Assembly: GCF_021168475.1 (NCBI RefSeq)
Contig: NZ_JAJOZT010000002.1
Coordinates: 1 to 64,000 of the forward strand
Length of the DNA stretch: 64,000 bases
Source of the DNA: Pseudoclavibacter sp. 13-3
GTDB taxonomy: Bacteria; Actinomycetota; Actinomycetes; Actinomycetales; Microbacteriaceae
Reading direction: 5' to 3'
In this document: positions 18,108 to 26,216 of the stretch, piece by piece
How positions within the stretch are numbered: position 1 is the stretch's first letter
Layout: each line of letters starts with the position of its first letter
Notes under the pieces: model-generated
What the model was told of the DNA's origin: nothing
The model's input: the letters and a program-made list of their open reading frames with translations, nothing else
The model's database searches: none
Program-made: the position numbers and the translations under genes

Positions 18108-19895
18108 ATGAGTGAACAGCCGTTGTTGAGCGGCCGATACCGAGTCGGCCGCCTCATCGGGCACGGTGGCATGGGTGACGTGTACCTGGGCACCGATACC
18201 CGTCTTGGCCGAACCGTGGCCATCAAACTGCTTCGACCTCAGCTGGCAGACGATCCGATCTTCCAGAAGCGCTTTCGCAACGAGACCACCGCTGCTGCGC
18301 GCATGATCAGCCCCTATATCGTGCGCACGTACGACGCCGGGCAGGACATGGTCGCCACCGGGCCGAACGCGCGCCCGCAAGAGGTGCCTTTCCTCGTGAT
18401 GGAGTACGTCGAGGGCGAGACGCTCAAAGAGAAGCTTGCAAAGGGCACGATCGACCGTGCCGAGGCGCTCAAGATCACCGATCAGGTGCTGCGTGCGCTC
18501 GAGTACTCGCACCGGGCGAACATCATTCACCGTGACATCAAGCCCGGCAACATCATGATCACGTCGAGCGGCGATGCCAAGGTGATGGACTTCGGCGTGG
18601 CGCGTGCGCTCAGCGAGAGCGAGGGCACTGTCGCACAGACCGGTTCGGTCGTCGGCACGGCCCTCTACTTCGCACCCGAGCAGGCGCGCGGCGACCGCGT
18701 CGACGGCCGTTCAGACCTCTACAGCGTGGGTGTCGTCCTGTACGAGATGCTCGTCGGCCGTGTGCCGTTCAAGGGCGACAGCCCAGCATCGATCGCCTAC
18801 CAGCATGTGAACGCGACCGCACCGACCCCGAGCAGCCTCAACGACGCCCTCGGCGAGAACGACGACCGCGTCATTCTCAGCGCCCTCGCGAAAGACCCGA
18901 CGCGCCGGTATCAGACGGCCGAAGACTTCCGAGCTGACGTCGATCGACTGGCGCAGGGCGTGCCCACTCGTGGCCCGAGCTATGACGCCGCGAGCACGCT
19001 GATCCTCGAAGACTCCCCCATCGACGACGCGATCGACCTCGACCCCGAAGACGACGACCCCTCGTCGCGCTTCATCGATCGCGAGCTGCGCAAAGGCGGC
19101 ATCGGCACCATCTGGGCCATCGTGATCGGCGTGGGCGTGATCGGCATCGTCGCCGTGCTCTGGCTCGCCTTGCTGCAGCCGCGCATCGCCAGCCCTGAGG
19201 GTGCCCAAGTCGCCGTTCCGAACCTGGCCGGGGCCACCTACCAGACAGCAGAGCAGCAGCTGAAAGACCGCGGACTGAACCCGGTCAAGGTCGATCAGAC
19301 CGACGACTCCGTCTCGCCCGGTCGCGTCATCGAGACCGATCCCCCGGCAGGTGCGCTGGCTCTCGCCGGAAGCGACGTGCAGGTGAAGGTATCGAGCGGC
19401 GCCCCGATGGTCACCATTCCCGACGTCTCGAAGCTCACGCAGGATGAGGCCACCAAGAAGCTGACCGATGCCGGTCTGCAGGTGGGTCAGATCACCCAGA
19501 CGATCAACGGCGACGTTCCCACCGGGCAGGTCATCGCCTCCGAGCCCACCGCGCAGAGCCAGGTTCGCTCTGGAACCTCCGTGCGGCTGCAGATCTCTTC
19601 CGGCCGCGTCGTCATCCCAGAAGACCTGGTCGGCAAGCCGATCAATGACGCGATCAGCCAGCTGCGCGACCTCGGGCTCTCGGCTCGGCCGCAGCCGGTG
19701 CGCCGCTGCCAGGCCTCGTCGTACACGGTGCAGTTCTCTGACCCGAAGCCGGGCACCGAGCTGGCTGCGAACGCCTCAACCGAAGTTATCCTGTACTACT
19801 ACATGGCCGACAGCTCGAAGTGTGCGCCGACACCGACACCGACACCGTCGAGCGAGACGCCTGCGCCTGAATCGTCGTCACCGCCGGCGCAGTAG
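18108..19895 (+). CDS. pknB: Ser/Thr protein kinase PknB with three PASTA domains
   Basis: The kinase domain has GHGGMGDVYLG, Lys40, HRDIKPGN (Asp143) and MDFGVAR (Asp161). A membrane helix spans about 332-356. Three extracellular PASTA repeats follow, starting near residues 366, 432 and 500; they bind peptidoglycan fragments and lipid II in the PknB family. The third repeat carries a Cys, matched by another near the C-terminus (SSKC). The tail is Pro/Ser/Thr-rich. PknB coordinates cell-wall synthesis and division with the genes upstream. Confidence 0.94.
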   Translation: MSEQPLLSGRYRVGRLIGHGGMGDVYLGTDTRLGRTVAIKLLRPQLADDPIFQKRFRNETTAAARMISPYIVRTYDAGQDMVATGPNARPQEVPFLVMEYVEGETLKEKLAKGTIDRAEALKITDQVLRALEYSHRANIIHRDIKPGNIMITSSGDAKVMDFGVARALSESEGTVAQTGSVVGTALYFAPEQARGDRVDGRSDLYSVGVVLYEMLVGRVPFKGDSPASIAYQHVNATAPTPSSLNDALGENDDRVILSALAKDPTRRYQTAEDFRADVDRLAQGVPTRGPSYDAASTLILEDSPIDDAIDLDPEDDDPSSRFIDRELRKGGIGTIWAIVIGVGVIGIVAVLWLALLQPRIASPEGAQVAVPNLAGATYQTAEQQLKDRGLNPVKVDQTDDSVSPGRVIETDPPAGALALAGSDVQVKVSSGAPMVTIPDVSKLTQDEATKKLTDAGLQVGQITQTINGDVPTGQVIASEPTAQSQVRSGTSVRLQISSGRVVIPEDLVGKPINDAISQLRDLGLSARPQPVRRCQASSYTVQFSDPKPGTELAANASTEVILYYYMADSSKCAPTPTPTPSSETPAPESSSPPAQ

Positions 19896-19932
19896 GCCAT
19901 ATCGACGGCAGCACCGCCGAACACGTGCGCGA

Positions 19933-19979
19933 CGGGGGCGCGCTGCGAGTCTCACATCAAGATTCCGCAGACGCCCCCG
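19933..19979. terminator. Hairpin between convergent pknB and pabA
   Basis: An interrupted stem pairs CGGGGGCG (19933-19940) with CGCCCCCG (19972-19979) and CTGCG (19943) with CGCAG (19966). It can terminate transcripts from both sides. Confidence 0.65.
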
Positions 19980-19983
19980 CGGC

Positions 19984-20622
19984 TCACGCCTCGTTGATCA
20001 GCGGGCTCAGATCGGCTGCACGCCCTGCGGCGCCCTCGACACCGGCCAGCTCGAGCCAGTTGCCGAACTGACGGTAGCCGTGCTCGGTGAGCACAGACTC
20101 CGGGTGGTACTGCACCCCCCACAGCGGCAGCTCGCGATGCTGCAGCGCCATGATGACGCCGTCATCGGTGCGGGCCGTCACCCGCAGGTCAGGCGGCACC
20201 GTGGCATCCACCACCGCCAGCGAATGGTATCGCGTCGCCTGAAAGCGCTCGGGAACACCCTCGAAGAACGGCACGGCATCGTGCACGACGGTCGAGAGCC
20301 GCCCGTGCATGAGCTGCTCGGCGTTCGACACCGTCGCCCCGTACACCTCGGCCAGGGCCTGGTGCCCCAGGCACACGCCCAGCATGGGCAGACGGTGCGC
20401 AGCGGCCCAGCGAATGGCATCAGGGCTCACACCGGCATCGGCTGGCGTTCCGGGCCCCGGCGAGACCAGCAGCCCGTCGACGCGGCTCAGCGCCTCGTCG
20501 AGATCACTCGCCCGCAGCTCGTCGTTGCGCACGACCGTCGTCGTCGCGCCCAGCTGCTGCAGGTACCCGTTGATCGTGTAGACGAAGCTGTCGTAGTTGT
20601 CGACGACCAGAATGTCGCTCAT
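19984..20622 (-). CDS. pabA: Class I glutamine amidotransferase, anthranilate/aminodeoxychorismate synthase component II
   Basis: The 212-residue protein has the PabA/TrpG triad region: SPGPGTP, the nucleophile Cys in GVCLGHQ, and the HPESV His-Glu near the end. It supplies ammonia from glutamine to PabB or TrpE for folate or tryptophan synthesis. No pabB/trpE neighbour is present, which fits the amphibolic stand-alone type seen next to pknB in many actinobacteria. I start it at ATG 20622, which overlaps by one base (TGATG) the stop of the 51-aa membrane gene. Confidence 0.88.
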   Translation of the reverse strand: MSDILVVDNYDSFVYTINGYLQQLGATTTVVRNDELRASDLDEALSRVDGLLVSPGPGTPADAGVSPDAIRWAAAHRLPMLGVCLGHQALAEVYGATVSNAEQLMHGRLSTVVHDAVPFFEGVPERFQATRYHSLAVVDATVPPDLRVTARTDDGVIMALQHRELPLWGVQYHPESVLTEHGYRQFGNWLELAGVEGAAGRAADLSPLINEA

Positions 20623-20777
20623 CAGCCCACCGTCGCTTCGCCCGTGTCGACCAGCGTGTTCACCCAGGGAAAGACCACCCAGTTGAGCAGGGCGATCACG
20701 GCGCCGACGAGAATCAACGACTGCAGCAGCTTGACCGGCCACGGCCCCGGCAGAACTCTCCAGATCAGTCCGTACAT
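20622..20777 (-). CDS. 51-aa single-pass membrane protein, unknown function
   Basis: A short frame starts with ATG at 20777, two bases after the sortase stop, and ends in a TGA sharing one base with the pabA ATG. The protein begins MYGLIWRVLPGPWPVKLLQ and continues with a strongly hydrophobic helix (SLILVGAVIALLNWVVFPW) and a short acidic tail. The tight packing on both sides, GC-rich codon third positions and a clean membrane helix all argue that it is a real gene. The function is unknown; small proteins of this kind occur near the sortase-pknB locus of actinobacteria, as I recall. Confidence 0.8.
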   Translation of the reverse strand: MYGLIWRVLPGPWPVKLLQSLILVGAVIALLNWVVFPWVNTLVDTGEATVG

Positions 20778-20779
20778 GG

Positions 20780-21550
20780 TCAGCCTTTCTGCAGATAGTC
20801 GAGCGATGCCGGCGCCCCCGCCGAGCGCGGCTGGAAGCTGTCGAGCACGCTGTACGAGATGATCCGCTCGCCGTTCGTGAACGGGTACGGATTGCAGCTG
20901 GTGAGCGTCAGCACCCGATCACTCGCCTGCGCGGTGCTCTGCGGCACGGGGTTCAGCACGTTCACGTCGACGTCCATGACGTACTCGGTGTTGCGATACG
21001 TGTAGGTGTACCAGCCGTCTCTGGTCTCGATCACGATCTTGTCGCCGACGGTGAGGCTGTCGACGTATCGCAGGCTCGATCCCTGCCCTCCGCGGTGAGC
21101 GGCGATGGCGAAGTTGCCGACCTGGCCCGGCAGGCTGGTGTCGGGGTACCAGCCGAAGCCGATGCTGTCGAGCACCGGCTTCTTCTCGACACCACGGGCG
21201 AGCGGGCGCTGCCAGGTGTCGCCCAGACGCTGAATGTAGACGACGCCGAACACATCGTTGCCTTGCGGGTGGATGTCAGGGTCACCCGGCGTCGCCGTGG
21301 CCTGCCCGCCTGCGGCAGGGGTCGCCTCCTGCTGCCAGCCCTGCGAGATCTCGGCTGCAGCTGCCTCCTGAGACCGGTCGACGCTGGAGTCGTTGACCCA
21401 CATCTTCCAGCCGATGAAGAGCAGCACGAGCACACCCGCCGTCAGCATCAGCTCGCCGATCACCGTCACGATGACCGACCCGACCGAGCGACGTGCACGG
21501 CGCGACTGCTCGCTGCGGCGGCGCTGTCTGCGCGACATCGGTTCACTCAC
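20780..21550 (-). CDS. Class E sortase
   Basis: The 256-residue protein has a basic N-terminus, one membrane helix (about 26-49) and a sortase domain with the catalytic His153 (AAHRGG), Cys219 (TLTSCNPYP) and Arg229 (GERIISYS). TLTxC followed by NP is the class E pattern. Class E sortases attach LAXTG-type surface proteins to the peptidoglycan in high-GC Gram-positives. No substrate protein is visible in this window. It heads a tightly coupled three-gene leftward unit with the 51-aa protein and pabA. Confidence 0.92.
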   Translation of the reverse strand: MSEPMSRRQRRRSEQSRRARRSVGSVIVTVIGELMLTAGVLVLLFIGWKMWVNDSSVDRSQEAAAAEISQGWQQEATPAAGGQATATPGDPDIHPQGNDVFGVVYIQRLGDTWQRPLARGVEKKPVLDSIGFGWYPDTSLPGQVGNFAIAAHRGGQGSSLRYVDSLTVGDKIVIETRDGWYTYTYRNTEYVMDVDVNVLNPVPQSTAQASDRVLTLTSCNPYPFTNGERIISYSVLDSFQPRSAGAPASLDYLQKG

Positions 21551-21569
21551 AAGTCTGCACTCCTTGGGC

Positions 21570-21583
21570 TACACTGTACTTCC
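21570..21583 (+). promoter_or_regulatory. Putative -10 of a leaderless crgA promoter
   Basis: TACACT at 21570-21575 lies eight bases before the GTG start of crgA, and no ribosome-binding site separates them. This is the layout of leaderless actinobacterial transcripts. It overlaps the start region of the divergent sortase gene. Confidence 0.4.
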
Positions 21584-21841
21584 GTGGCGAACAACAAGAA
21601 GAAGAGCTCCGACCGGCAGGATGCGACCGAGTCGGCCGACCGGTCGAAGATCACGAAACCGAACCCGCCGTGGTTCAAGTTCGTCATGTTCGGCCTGATG
21701 GCGATCGGCCTGCTCTGGATCATCGTCTTCTATATTAGCTTCAGCGCCCAGTGGCCGATCCCGGCCCTCGGCCAGGGCAACATCCTCGTCGGCTTCGGCA
21801 TTCTGATGGTCGGCTTCTTGATGACCACCCGCTGGCGCTGA
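21584..21841 (+). CDS. crgA: Cell-division protein CrgA
   Basis: The 85-residue protein has a charged N-terminus (NNKKKSSDRQD), the conserved PNPPWFKFVMFGLMAIGLLW stretch and two membrane helices, ending GFLMTTRWR. That is diagnostic of CrgA, a small septal protein that interacts with FtsZ and PBPs and inhibits or times division in Streptomyces and mycobacteria. The start is a GTG (21584), probably leaderless. It stands alone, divergent from the sortase. Confidence 0.93.
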   Translation: MANNKKKSSDRQDATESADRSKITKPNPPWFKFVMFGLMAIGLLWIIVFYISFSAQWPIPALGQGNILVGFGILMVGFLMTTRWR

Positions 21842-21898
21842 CCTCCGCCGCGCCCCGCAGGCACCGATGAACGACAACATCACCGCCTAGATCACCGT

Positions 21899-22621
21899 CT
21901 AGCGCTGCCAGAGCATCCCCGGGGCGATCGCGAACAGCACCACCATGACCACACCGAGCACGGCGAAGTAGACGATGCGCAGCGTACGGTCTTTGGGCTG
22001 ACGCGTCTCGGCCAGGATGAGCCCGCTGAGCAGGCCGACGACGAGACCGCCGAGGTGCGCCTGCCAGCTGACCCCACCGACAAAGAACCCGTAGAAGAAG
22101 TTGATCGCGAGCAGTACGAGCAGCTGCGTCGTCTGGCCGCCCAGTCGACGCTGAATCACCAGCAGCGCACCCATCATCGCGAAGAGTGCCCCTGAGGCGC
22201 CGATCACACTGGTCTGCGGTGAGAGCAGGTAAACGCCCAGTGCGCCGCCCACGAGGCCGAAGAGGTAGAGCGTGATGAAACGGCCGCGACCGATCATCGG
22301 CTCGAGAATCGTGCCGAAGATCCACAGTGTGTACATGTTCAACAGCAGGTGCAGCGGCAGCACGCTCTGAGTCGAGTGCACAAAGCCGTAGGTGATCGCC
22401 CGCCAGGGTTCGAAGGGAATCAGCCCGGAGAACGCGGCTTCGGGCCCGGCGAGAAAGAACGTGCCGACATACGCGCTGTGAAACTGCATCAGCGATGTGA
22501 AGCCGGGCACCACGAGCTGCAGGAGATAGCCCAGCACGCACAGCGCGATGATCACATAGCTGACGACGGGTGCGCCGGGACGCTTCAACGCCCAACGCAC
22601 CCGCTGAGTCAATGACGGCAT
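21899..22621 (-). CDS. Rhomboid-family intramembrane serine protease
   Basis: The 240-residue protein has six or seven membrane helices and the rhomboid active site: GASGALF with Ser143, His189 in WQAHLGG, and the oxyanion-region HLLLNMYTLW with Asn95. Rhomboids cleave membrane proteins within the bilayer. It begins three bases after the cyclophilin gene region ends... that is, it lies just downstream of that gene on the same strand, so the two probably share a transcript. Confidence 0.92.
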   Translation of the reverse strand: MPSLTQRVRWALKRPGAPVVSYVIIALCVLGYLLQLVVPGFTSLMQFHSAYVGTFFLAGPEAAFSGLIPFEPWRAITYGFVHSTQSVLPLHLLLNMYTLWIFGTILEPMIGRGRFITLYLFGLVGGALGVYLLSPQTSVIGASGALFAMMGALLVIQRRLGGQTTQLLVLLAINFFYGFFVGGVSWQAHLGGLVVGLLSGLILAETRQPKDRTLRIVYFAVLGVVMVVLFAIAPGMLWQR

Positions 22622-22624
22622 GCG

Positions 22625-23164
22625 TCAGGCCTTGTCGACGTCGACGCCGGTGATGACGACGTCTTCGACCGGGCGGTCGCCGGGCTGCGTGGCGACGGCT
22701 GCGATCTCGTCGACCACCTTGCGTGAGGCGTCATCGGCGACCTCGCCGAAGATGGTGTGGTGCCCGTTCAGCCATGGGGTCGCGTCGACGGTGATGAAGA
22801 ACTGCGAGCCATTGGTGCCGTGGCCGCCTCGCTGGCCGGCGTTGGCCATCGCGAGCAGGTAGGGCTTCGTGAACTGCAGCTCGGGGTGAATCTCGTCGTC
22901 GAAGGCGTAGCCCGGGCCGCCGGTGCCGGTGCCGATCGGATCGCCGCCCTGAATCATGAAGCCGGGGATCACGCGATGGAAGATCACATCCTGGTACAGG
23001 GGAGTGGTCTTGGTCTCGCCGGTGTCGGGGTGCTTCCACTCTTTTTCACCAGTGGCGAGGCCGACGAAGTTCTCGACGGTCTTCGGCGCCTGGAAGTCGA
23101 AGAGGTTGATGACGATGTCGCCGTGGTTCGTGTGCAGAGTCGCAGTATGCGTGTGCTGAGTCAT
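22625..23164 (-). CDS. ppiA: Cyclophilin-type peptidyl-prolyl isomerase
   Basis: The 179-residue protein is a single cyclophilin domain without signal peptide: HRVIPGFMIQGGDP, GTNGSQFFITVDATPWLNG and HTIFGEV contain the catalytic Arg, Gln/Phe and the substrate-pocket residues. It isomerises Xaa-Pro bonds in the cytoplasm. I start it at ATG 23164. It sits three bases upstream of the rhomboid gene on the same strand. Confidence 0.93.
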   Translation of the reverse strand: MTQHTHTATLHTNHGDIVINLFDFQAPKTVENFVGLATGEKEWKHPDTGETKTTPLYQDVIFHRVIPGFMIQGGDPIGTGTGGPGYAFDDEIHPELQFTKPYLLAMANAGQRGGHGTNGSQFFITVDATPWLNGHHTIFGEVADDASRKVVDEIAAVATQPGDRPVEDVVITGVDVDKA

Positions 23165-23271
23165 GCGTCGATTCTCGCACAACCGGGCATGCTGGCAAGA
23201 TGCGTTGAGTTTGTCGCAGAAGCCTGACGACGTCTGACCGAGATGGCACAATGGGCTCAGGAGGTCACACC

Positions 23272-23847
23272 ATGGCAGACAAGGCAACTGAGAACGTCGA
23301 ACAGCTCAAGAAGCGCCTCGAGAAGGCGGTCCGAGACTTCGAGGACTTCACGAACAACACGGTTAAACCGCTGGCGCAGAAGGGCGCCGAGGTCGCCGGC
23401 CAGACCACGCAGGCCGCGAAGGAGCGCTTCTACAGCGATGTGGTGCCCGCAGCGATCAATGCCGTCGGCACGGCGAAGGCCGTGCTCGAGGCGCTGAAAG
23501 AGGCTCCGGTCAACGCCGATGTGGCTGAGAGTGTGCGTCGAGGTGCTGCCGATCTCAAGCAGGGCGCCGAGCACACTGCGGCAGAGGTGAAAGAGGCTGC
23601 GGTCGAATCGGTGAAACAGACGAAGAAGGCGGCCAAGCGGGCGGCGAAGCAGGCTCAGCAGGCGACGCACGAGGTGACCGAGCAGGTCGCCGATGCGGCC
23701 GAGCCAAAGAAGTCGGGCGCCCGCTGGGTGCTGCCGACACTGGGCATCGCGGTCGTGGTCGGCGTCGGCGTGGCGGTCGTTCGTGCTGTCACGCTGGCCG
23801 ACGAACACTGGATCGGCATCGACGACGAATTCGGCGACGATCTCTGA
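23272..23847 (+). CDS. Ala/Lys-rich helical protein with C-terminal membrane segment, unknown function
   Basis: A strong ribosome site (AGGAGGT) precedes ATG 23272. The 191-residue product is almost all predicted amphipathic helix, Ala/Lys/Glu/Gln-rich (about residues 1-145), resembling apolipoprotein- or phasin-like coiled proteins. A hydrophobic helix follows near 150-172 (LGIAVVVGVGVAVV), and a short acidic tail. Low-complexity composition prevents family assignment. It is a monocistronic gene ended by a strong hairpin; a membrane- or envelope-associated scaffold is only a guess. Confidence 0.8.
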   Translation: MADKATENVEQLKKRLEKAVRDFEDFTNNTVKPLAQKGAEVAGQTTQAAKERFYSDVVPAAINAVGTAKAVLEALKEAPVNADVAESVRRGAADLKQGAEHTAAEVKEAAVESVKQTKKAAKRAAKQAQQATHEVTEQVADAAEPKKSGARWVLPTLGIAVVVGVGVAVVRAVTLADEHWIGIDDEFGDDL

Positions 23848-23881
23848 TTCGCTCGTCAGCGCTGACCTGCACCGCTGACCG

Positions 23882-23922
23882 ACAGCCGCGAAGTGTCCCA
23901 GAACAAGACACTTCGCGGCTGT
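23882..23922 (+). terminator. Strong hairpin terminator
   Basis: A perfect 16-bp inverted repeat (ACAGCCGCGAAGTGTC at 23882-23897 with 23907-23922) with a 9-nt loop is followed by TTT. It ends the upstream helical-protein gene. Confidence 0.8.
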
Positions 23923-24050
23923 TTCTCTGCTGTTCAGAGTTCGTTGTCTCGCTCTCGATACACTTGGGTCGACGGGGGACACCGTCGACCCAACACTGCG
24001 ACAGCCACCGTGCGCGTGCTGTCGCGTCACGCAAGGGAGACAACCACACC

Positions 24051-25136
24051 ATGAAGGCAGCACGCTATTACGACCGCGGCGACATTCGCATCGAAGACAT
24101 CGAGCCACAGCAGCTGAAGCCCGGCACGGTGCGCATCGATGTCGCGTGGTGCGGCATCTGCGGCACCGACCTGCACGAGTTCCTCGACGGCCCGATCTTC
24201 GTGCCGCCGGCAGGGCATCCGCACCCCATCTCGGGAGAATCGGCCCCGGTCACCCTCGGGCACGAGTTCTCAGGCGTCATCAGCGAGGTCGGCGAAGGCG
24301 TCGACGATCTCAAAGTCGGCGATCACGTCGTGGTCGAGCCGTACATCATCAGCGATGACGTCTACACCGGCCCCGAGAGCAAGGACTACCACCTCTCGAA
24401 AGACATGAACTTCATCGGTCTCGCCGGCCGCGGCGGCGGCCTTGCCGAGAACATCGTGGTGCGCCGCCGCTGGGTGCACAAGATCGATCAGAGTCTGCCT
24501 CTCGATCAGGCCGCACTCATCGAGCCCCTCTCGGTGGCCTATCACGCCGTCGAGCGCTCCGGCGTTCAGGCGGGTCAGACCGCCATCATCGGCGGCGCCG
24601 GCCCCATCGGTCAGCTGACCGCAGCCGTGCTGCACGCACTGGGTGTGAAGGTCGTCATCTCTGAACTGAGCCCGCTGCGCCGGCAGAAGGCCCTCGACGC
24701 CGGCGTCGCCGACTATGCCTTCAATCCCGCCGAGGTCGACGTGGTCGAAGAGACCCGCAAACTCACCGACGGCAAGGGTGCCGACGTCGCGTTCGAGTGC
24801 ACCAGCGTTCAGGTCGTGCTCGACACCCTGCTCGACGCCGTGCGCCCGACCGGCGTGATCGTCATCGTGTCGATCTGGGGCAAGAAGGCCGAACTCGACA
24901 TGCACAAGATCGTCATGAAAGAGCTCGACATCCGCGGCACCATCGGCTACGTGAACAGCCACCCGGCGACCATCAAGCTCGTCGAGAGCGGCAAGATCGA
25001 CCTCAAGCCGTTCATCACCGGCAAGATCGCTCTCGAGCACCTGGTCGACGAGGGCTTCGACACACTGATCCATCGCAACGAGACGGCCGTGAAGATCCTG
25101 GTGTCGCCTTCTGGCGAGGGACTCGACGAGAATTAG
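24051..25136 (+). CDS. Zinc-dependent 2,3-butanediol dehydrogenase (MDR family)
   Basis: The 361-residue protein starts MKAARYYDRGDIRIEDIE and carries the zinc site Cys37 and His71-Glu72 (WCGICGTDLHE, LGHEFSG) plus Glu in ALIEPLSVAYHAVE, then a Rossmann motif GGAGPIGQLTAAVL. It closely resembles (R,R)-butanediol dehydrogenases, which interconvert acetoin and 2,3-butanediol with NAD(H). The structural four-Cys zinc lobe of classical ADH is not evident; the segment 104-125 instead has the short insert of the BDH group. Other secondary alcohols are possible substrates. It is monocistronic, with a ribosome site AAGGGAGA before ATG 24051. Confidence 0.85.
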   Translation: MKAARYYDRGDIRIEDIEPQQLKPGTVRIDVAWCGICGTDLHEFLDGPIFVPPAGHPHPISGESAPVTLGHEFSGVISEVGEGVDDLKVGDHVVVEPYIISDDVYTGPESKDYHLSKDMNFIGLAGRGGGLAENIVVRRRWVHKIDQSLPLDQAALIEPLSVAYHAVERSGVQAGQTAIIGGAGPIGQLTAAVLHALGVKVVISELSPLRRQKALDAGVADYAFNPAEVDVVEETRKLTDGKGADVAFECTSVQVVLDTLLDAVRPTGVIVIVSIWGKKAELDMHKIVMKELDIRGTIGYVNSHPATIKLVESGKIDLKPFITGKIALEHLVDEGFDTLIHRNETAVKILVSPSGEGLDEN

Positions 25137-25173
25137 GCGAGACAGCAGTCAGCGCGCCTGCACTGACCTCTTC

Positions 25174-25221
25174 GAGAGGCGAGCGTCATATGTCGAAAAC
25201 GGCATATAACGCTCGCCTCTC
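25174..25221 (+). terminator. Long hairpin terminator after the butanediol dehydrogenase gene
   Basis: A 13-bp outer stem (GAGAGGCGAGCGT at 25174-25186 with 25209-25221) continues, after one mismatch, into an inner ATATG/CATAT stem. Confidence 0.7.
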
Positions 25222-25310
25222 AGTCGAGTACGCTGGAGCACGACCCCGCACGAGCACTGACGCTTCCCGAGTCGTGCCTCCGTGCATCGACTGACGAACA
25301 GAGGATTCGC

Positions 25311-26207
25311 GTGAGCGAGCAGCCCGCACCGTACGGCACACCCCCGGCCATTTCTGCCGACGCATCCACCGCATCCGGCCTGCCCGAGCCGGGCACAGCG
25401 CCGGCAACGCCGCTTGCACGCGTACGCATCCCGCATCTGCAGCAGATGAAGGATCGCGGCGAGCGCTGGGCGATGCTCACCGCGTACGACATGTACACCG
25501 CGCAGGTCTTCGAAGAGGCGGGCATTCCCGTGCTCCTCGTCGGCGACTCGGCCTCGAACAACGTGCTGGGCAATGAGAGCTCGCTGCCGGTCACCGTCGA
25601 CGAGATGATCATGCTGACGCGTGGGGTCTCACGAGCTGCGAGGCGGGCGCTGATCGTCGTCGACCTGCCTTTCGGGTCATATCAGGCCTCGCCTGAGCAG
25701 GCGTTTCTGACTGCAGCACGCTTTCTCAAAGAGGCGGGCGCTCACGCGGTCAAGCTCGAAGGCGGGGTCGAGGTCGTGCCGCAGGTCGAGAAACTCGTGC
25801 ACAGCGGCGTGCCCGTGATGGCGCACATCGGGTTCACGCCGCAATCTGAGCACCAGCTCGGCGGCTATCGCGTGCAGGGCAGGGGAGACGACGGAGCCCG
25901 TCTCATCGCCGACGCCCGAGCGCTCGAGGCAGCCGGTGCATTCGCCGTCGTGCTCGAGATGGTGCCCGCAACCGTCGCCGCAGAGGTCACCGCTGCGCTG
26001 CGCATTCCGACCGTCGGCATCGGCGCCGGCGCGGGATGCGACGCTCAAGTGCTGGTCTGGCAGGACATGGCCGGGCTGCGCGCCGGCCGTATGCCGCGCT
26101 TCGTCAAGCAGTATGCAGACGTTCGCGGCGCGCTGGTGGATGCAGCGCGTGCGTATGCCGCCGATGTCGCCTCGGGCGCCTTTCCCGGGCCTGAGCATCA
26201 GTTCTGA
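25311..26207 (+). CDS. panB: 3-methyl-2-oxobutanoate hydroxymethyltransferase
   Basis: PanB makes ketopantoate from 2-oxoisovalerate and methylene-tetrahydrofolate, the first step of pantothenate and CoA synthesis. The 298-residue protein has the TIM-barrel family motifs: [33 protein letters not shown] (metal Asp), [23 protein letters not shown] and the catalytic Glu in VLEMVPA, then [17 protein letters not shown]. It starts with GTG 25311 behind AGAGGA. The first ~40 residues are an unusual Pro/Ala-rich extension. panC and panD are not nearby. Confidence 0.93.
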   Translation: MSEQPAPYGTPPAISADASTASGLPEPGTAPATPLARVRIPHLQQMKDRGERWAMLTAYDMYTAQVFEEAGIPVLLVGDSASNNVLGNESSLPVTVDEMIMLTRGVSRAARRALIVVDLPFGSYQASPEQAFLTAARFLKEAGAHAVKLEGGVEVVPQVEKLVHSGVPVMAHIGFTPQSEHQLGGYRVQGRGDDGARLIADARALEAAGAFAVVLEMVPATVAAEVTAALRIPTVGIGAGAGCDAQVLVWQDMAGLRAGRMPRFVKQYADVRGALVDAARAYAADVASGAFPGPEHQF

Positions 26208-26216
26208 ACGGCTTGA

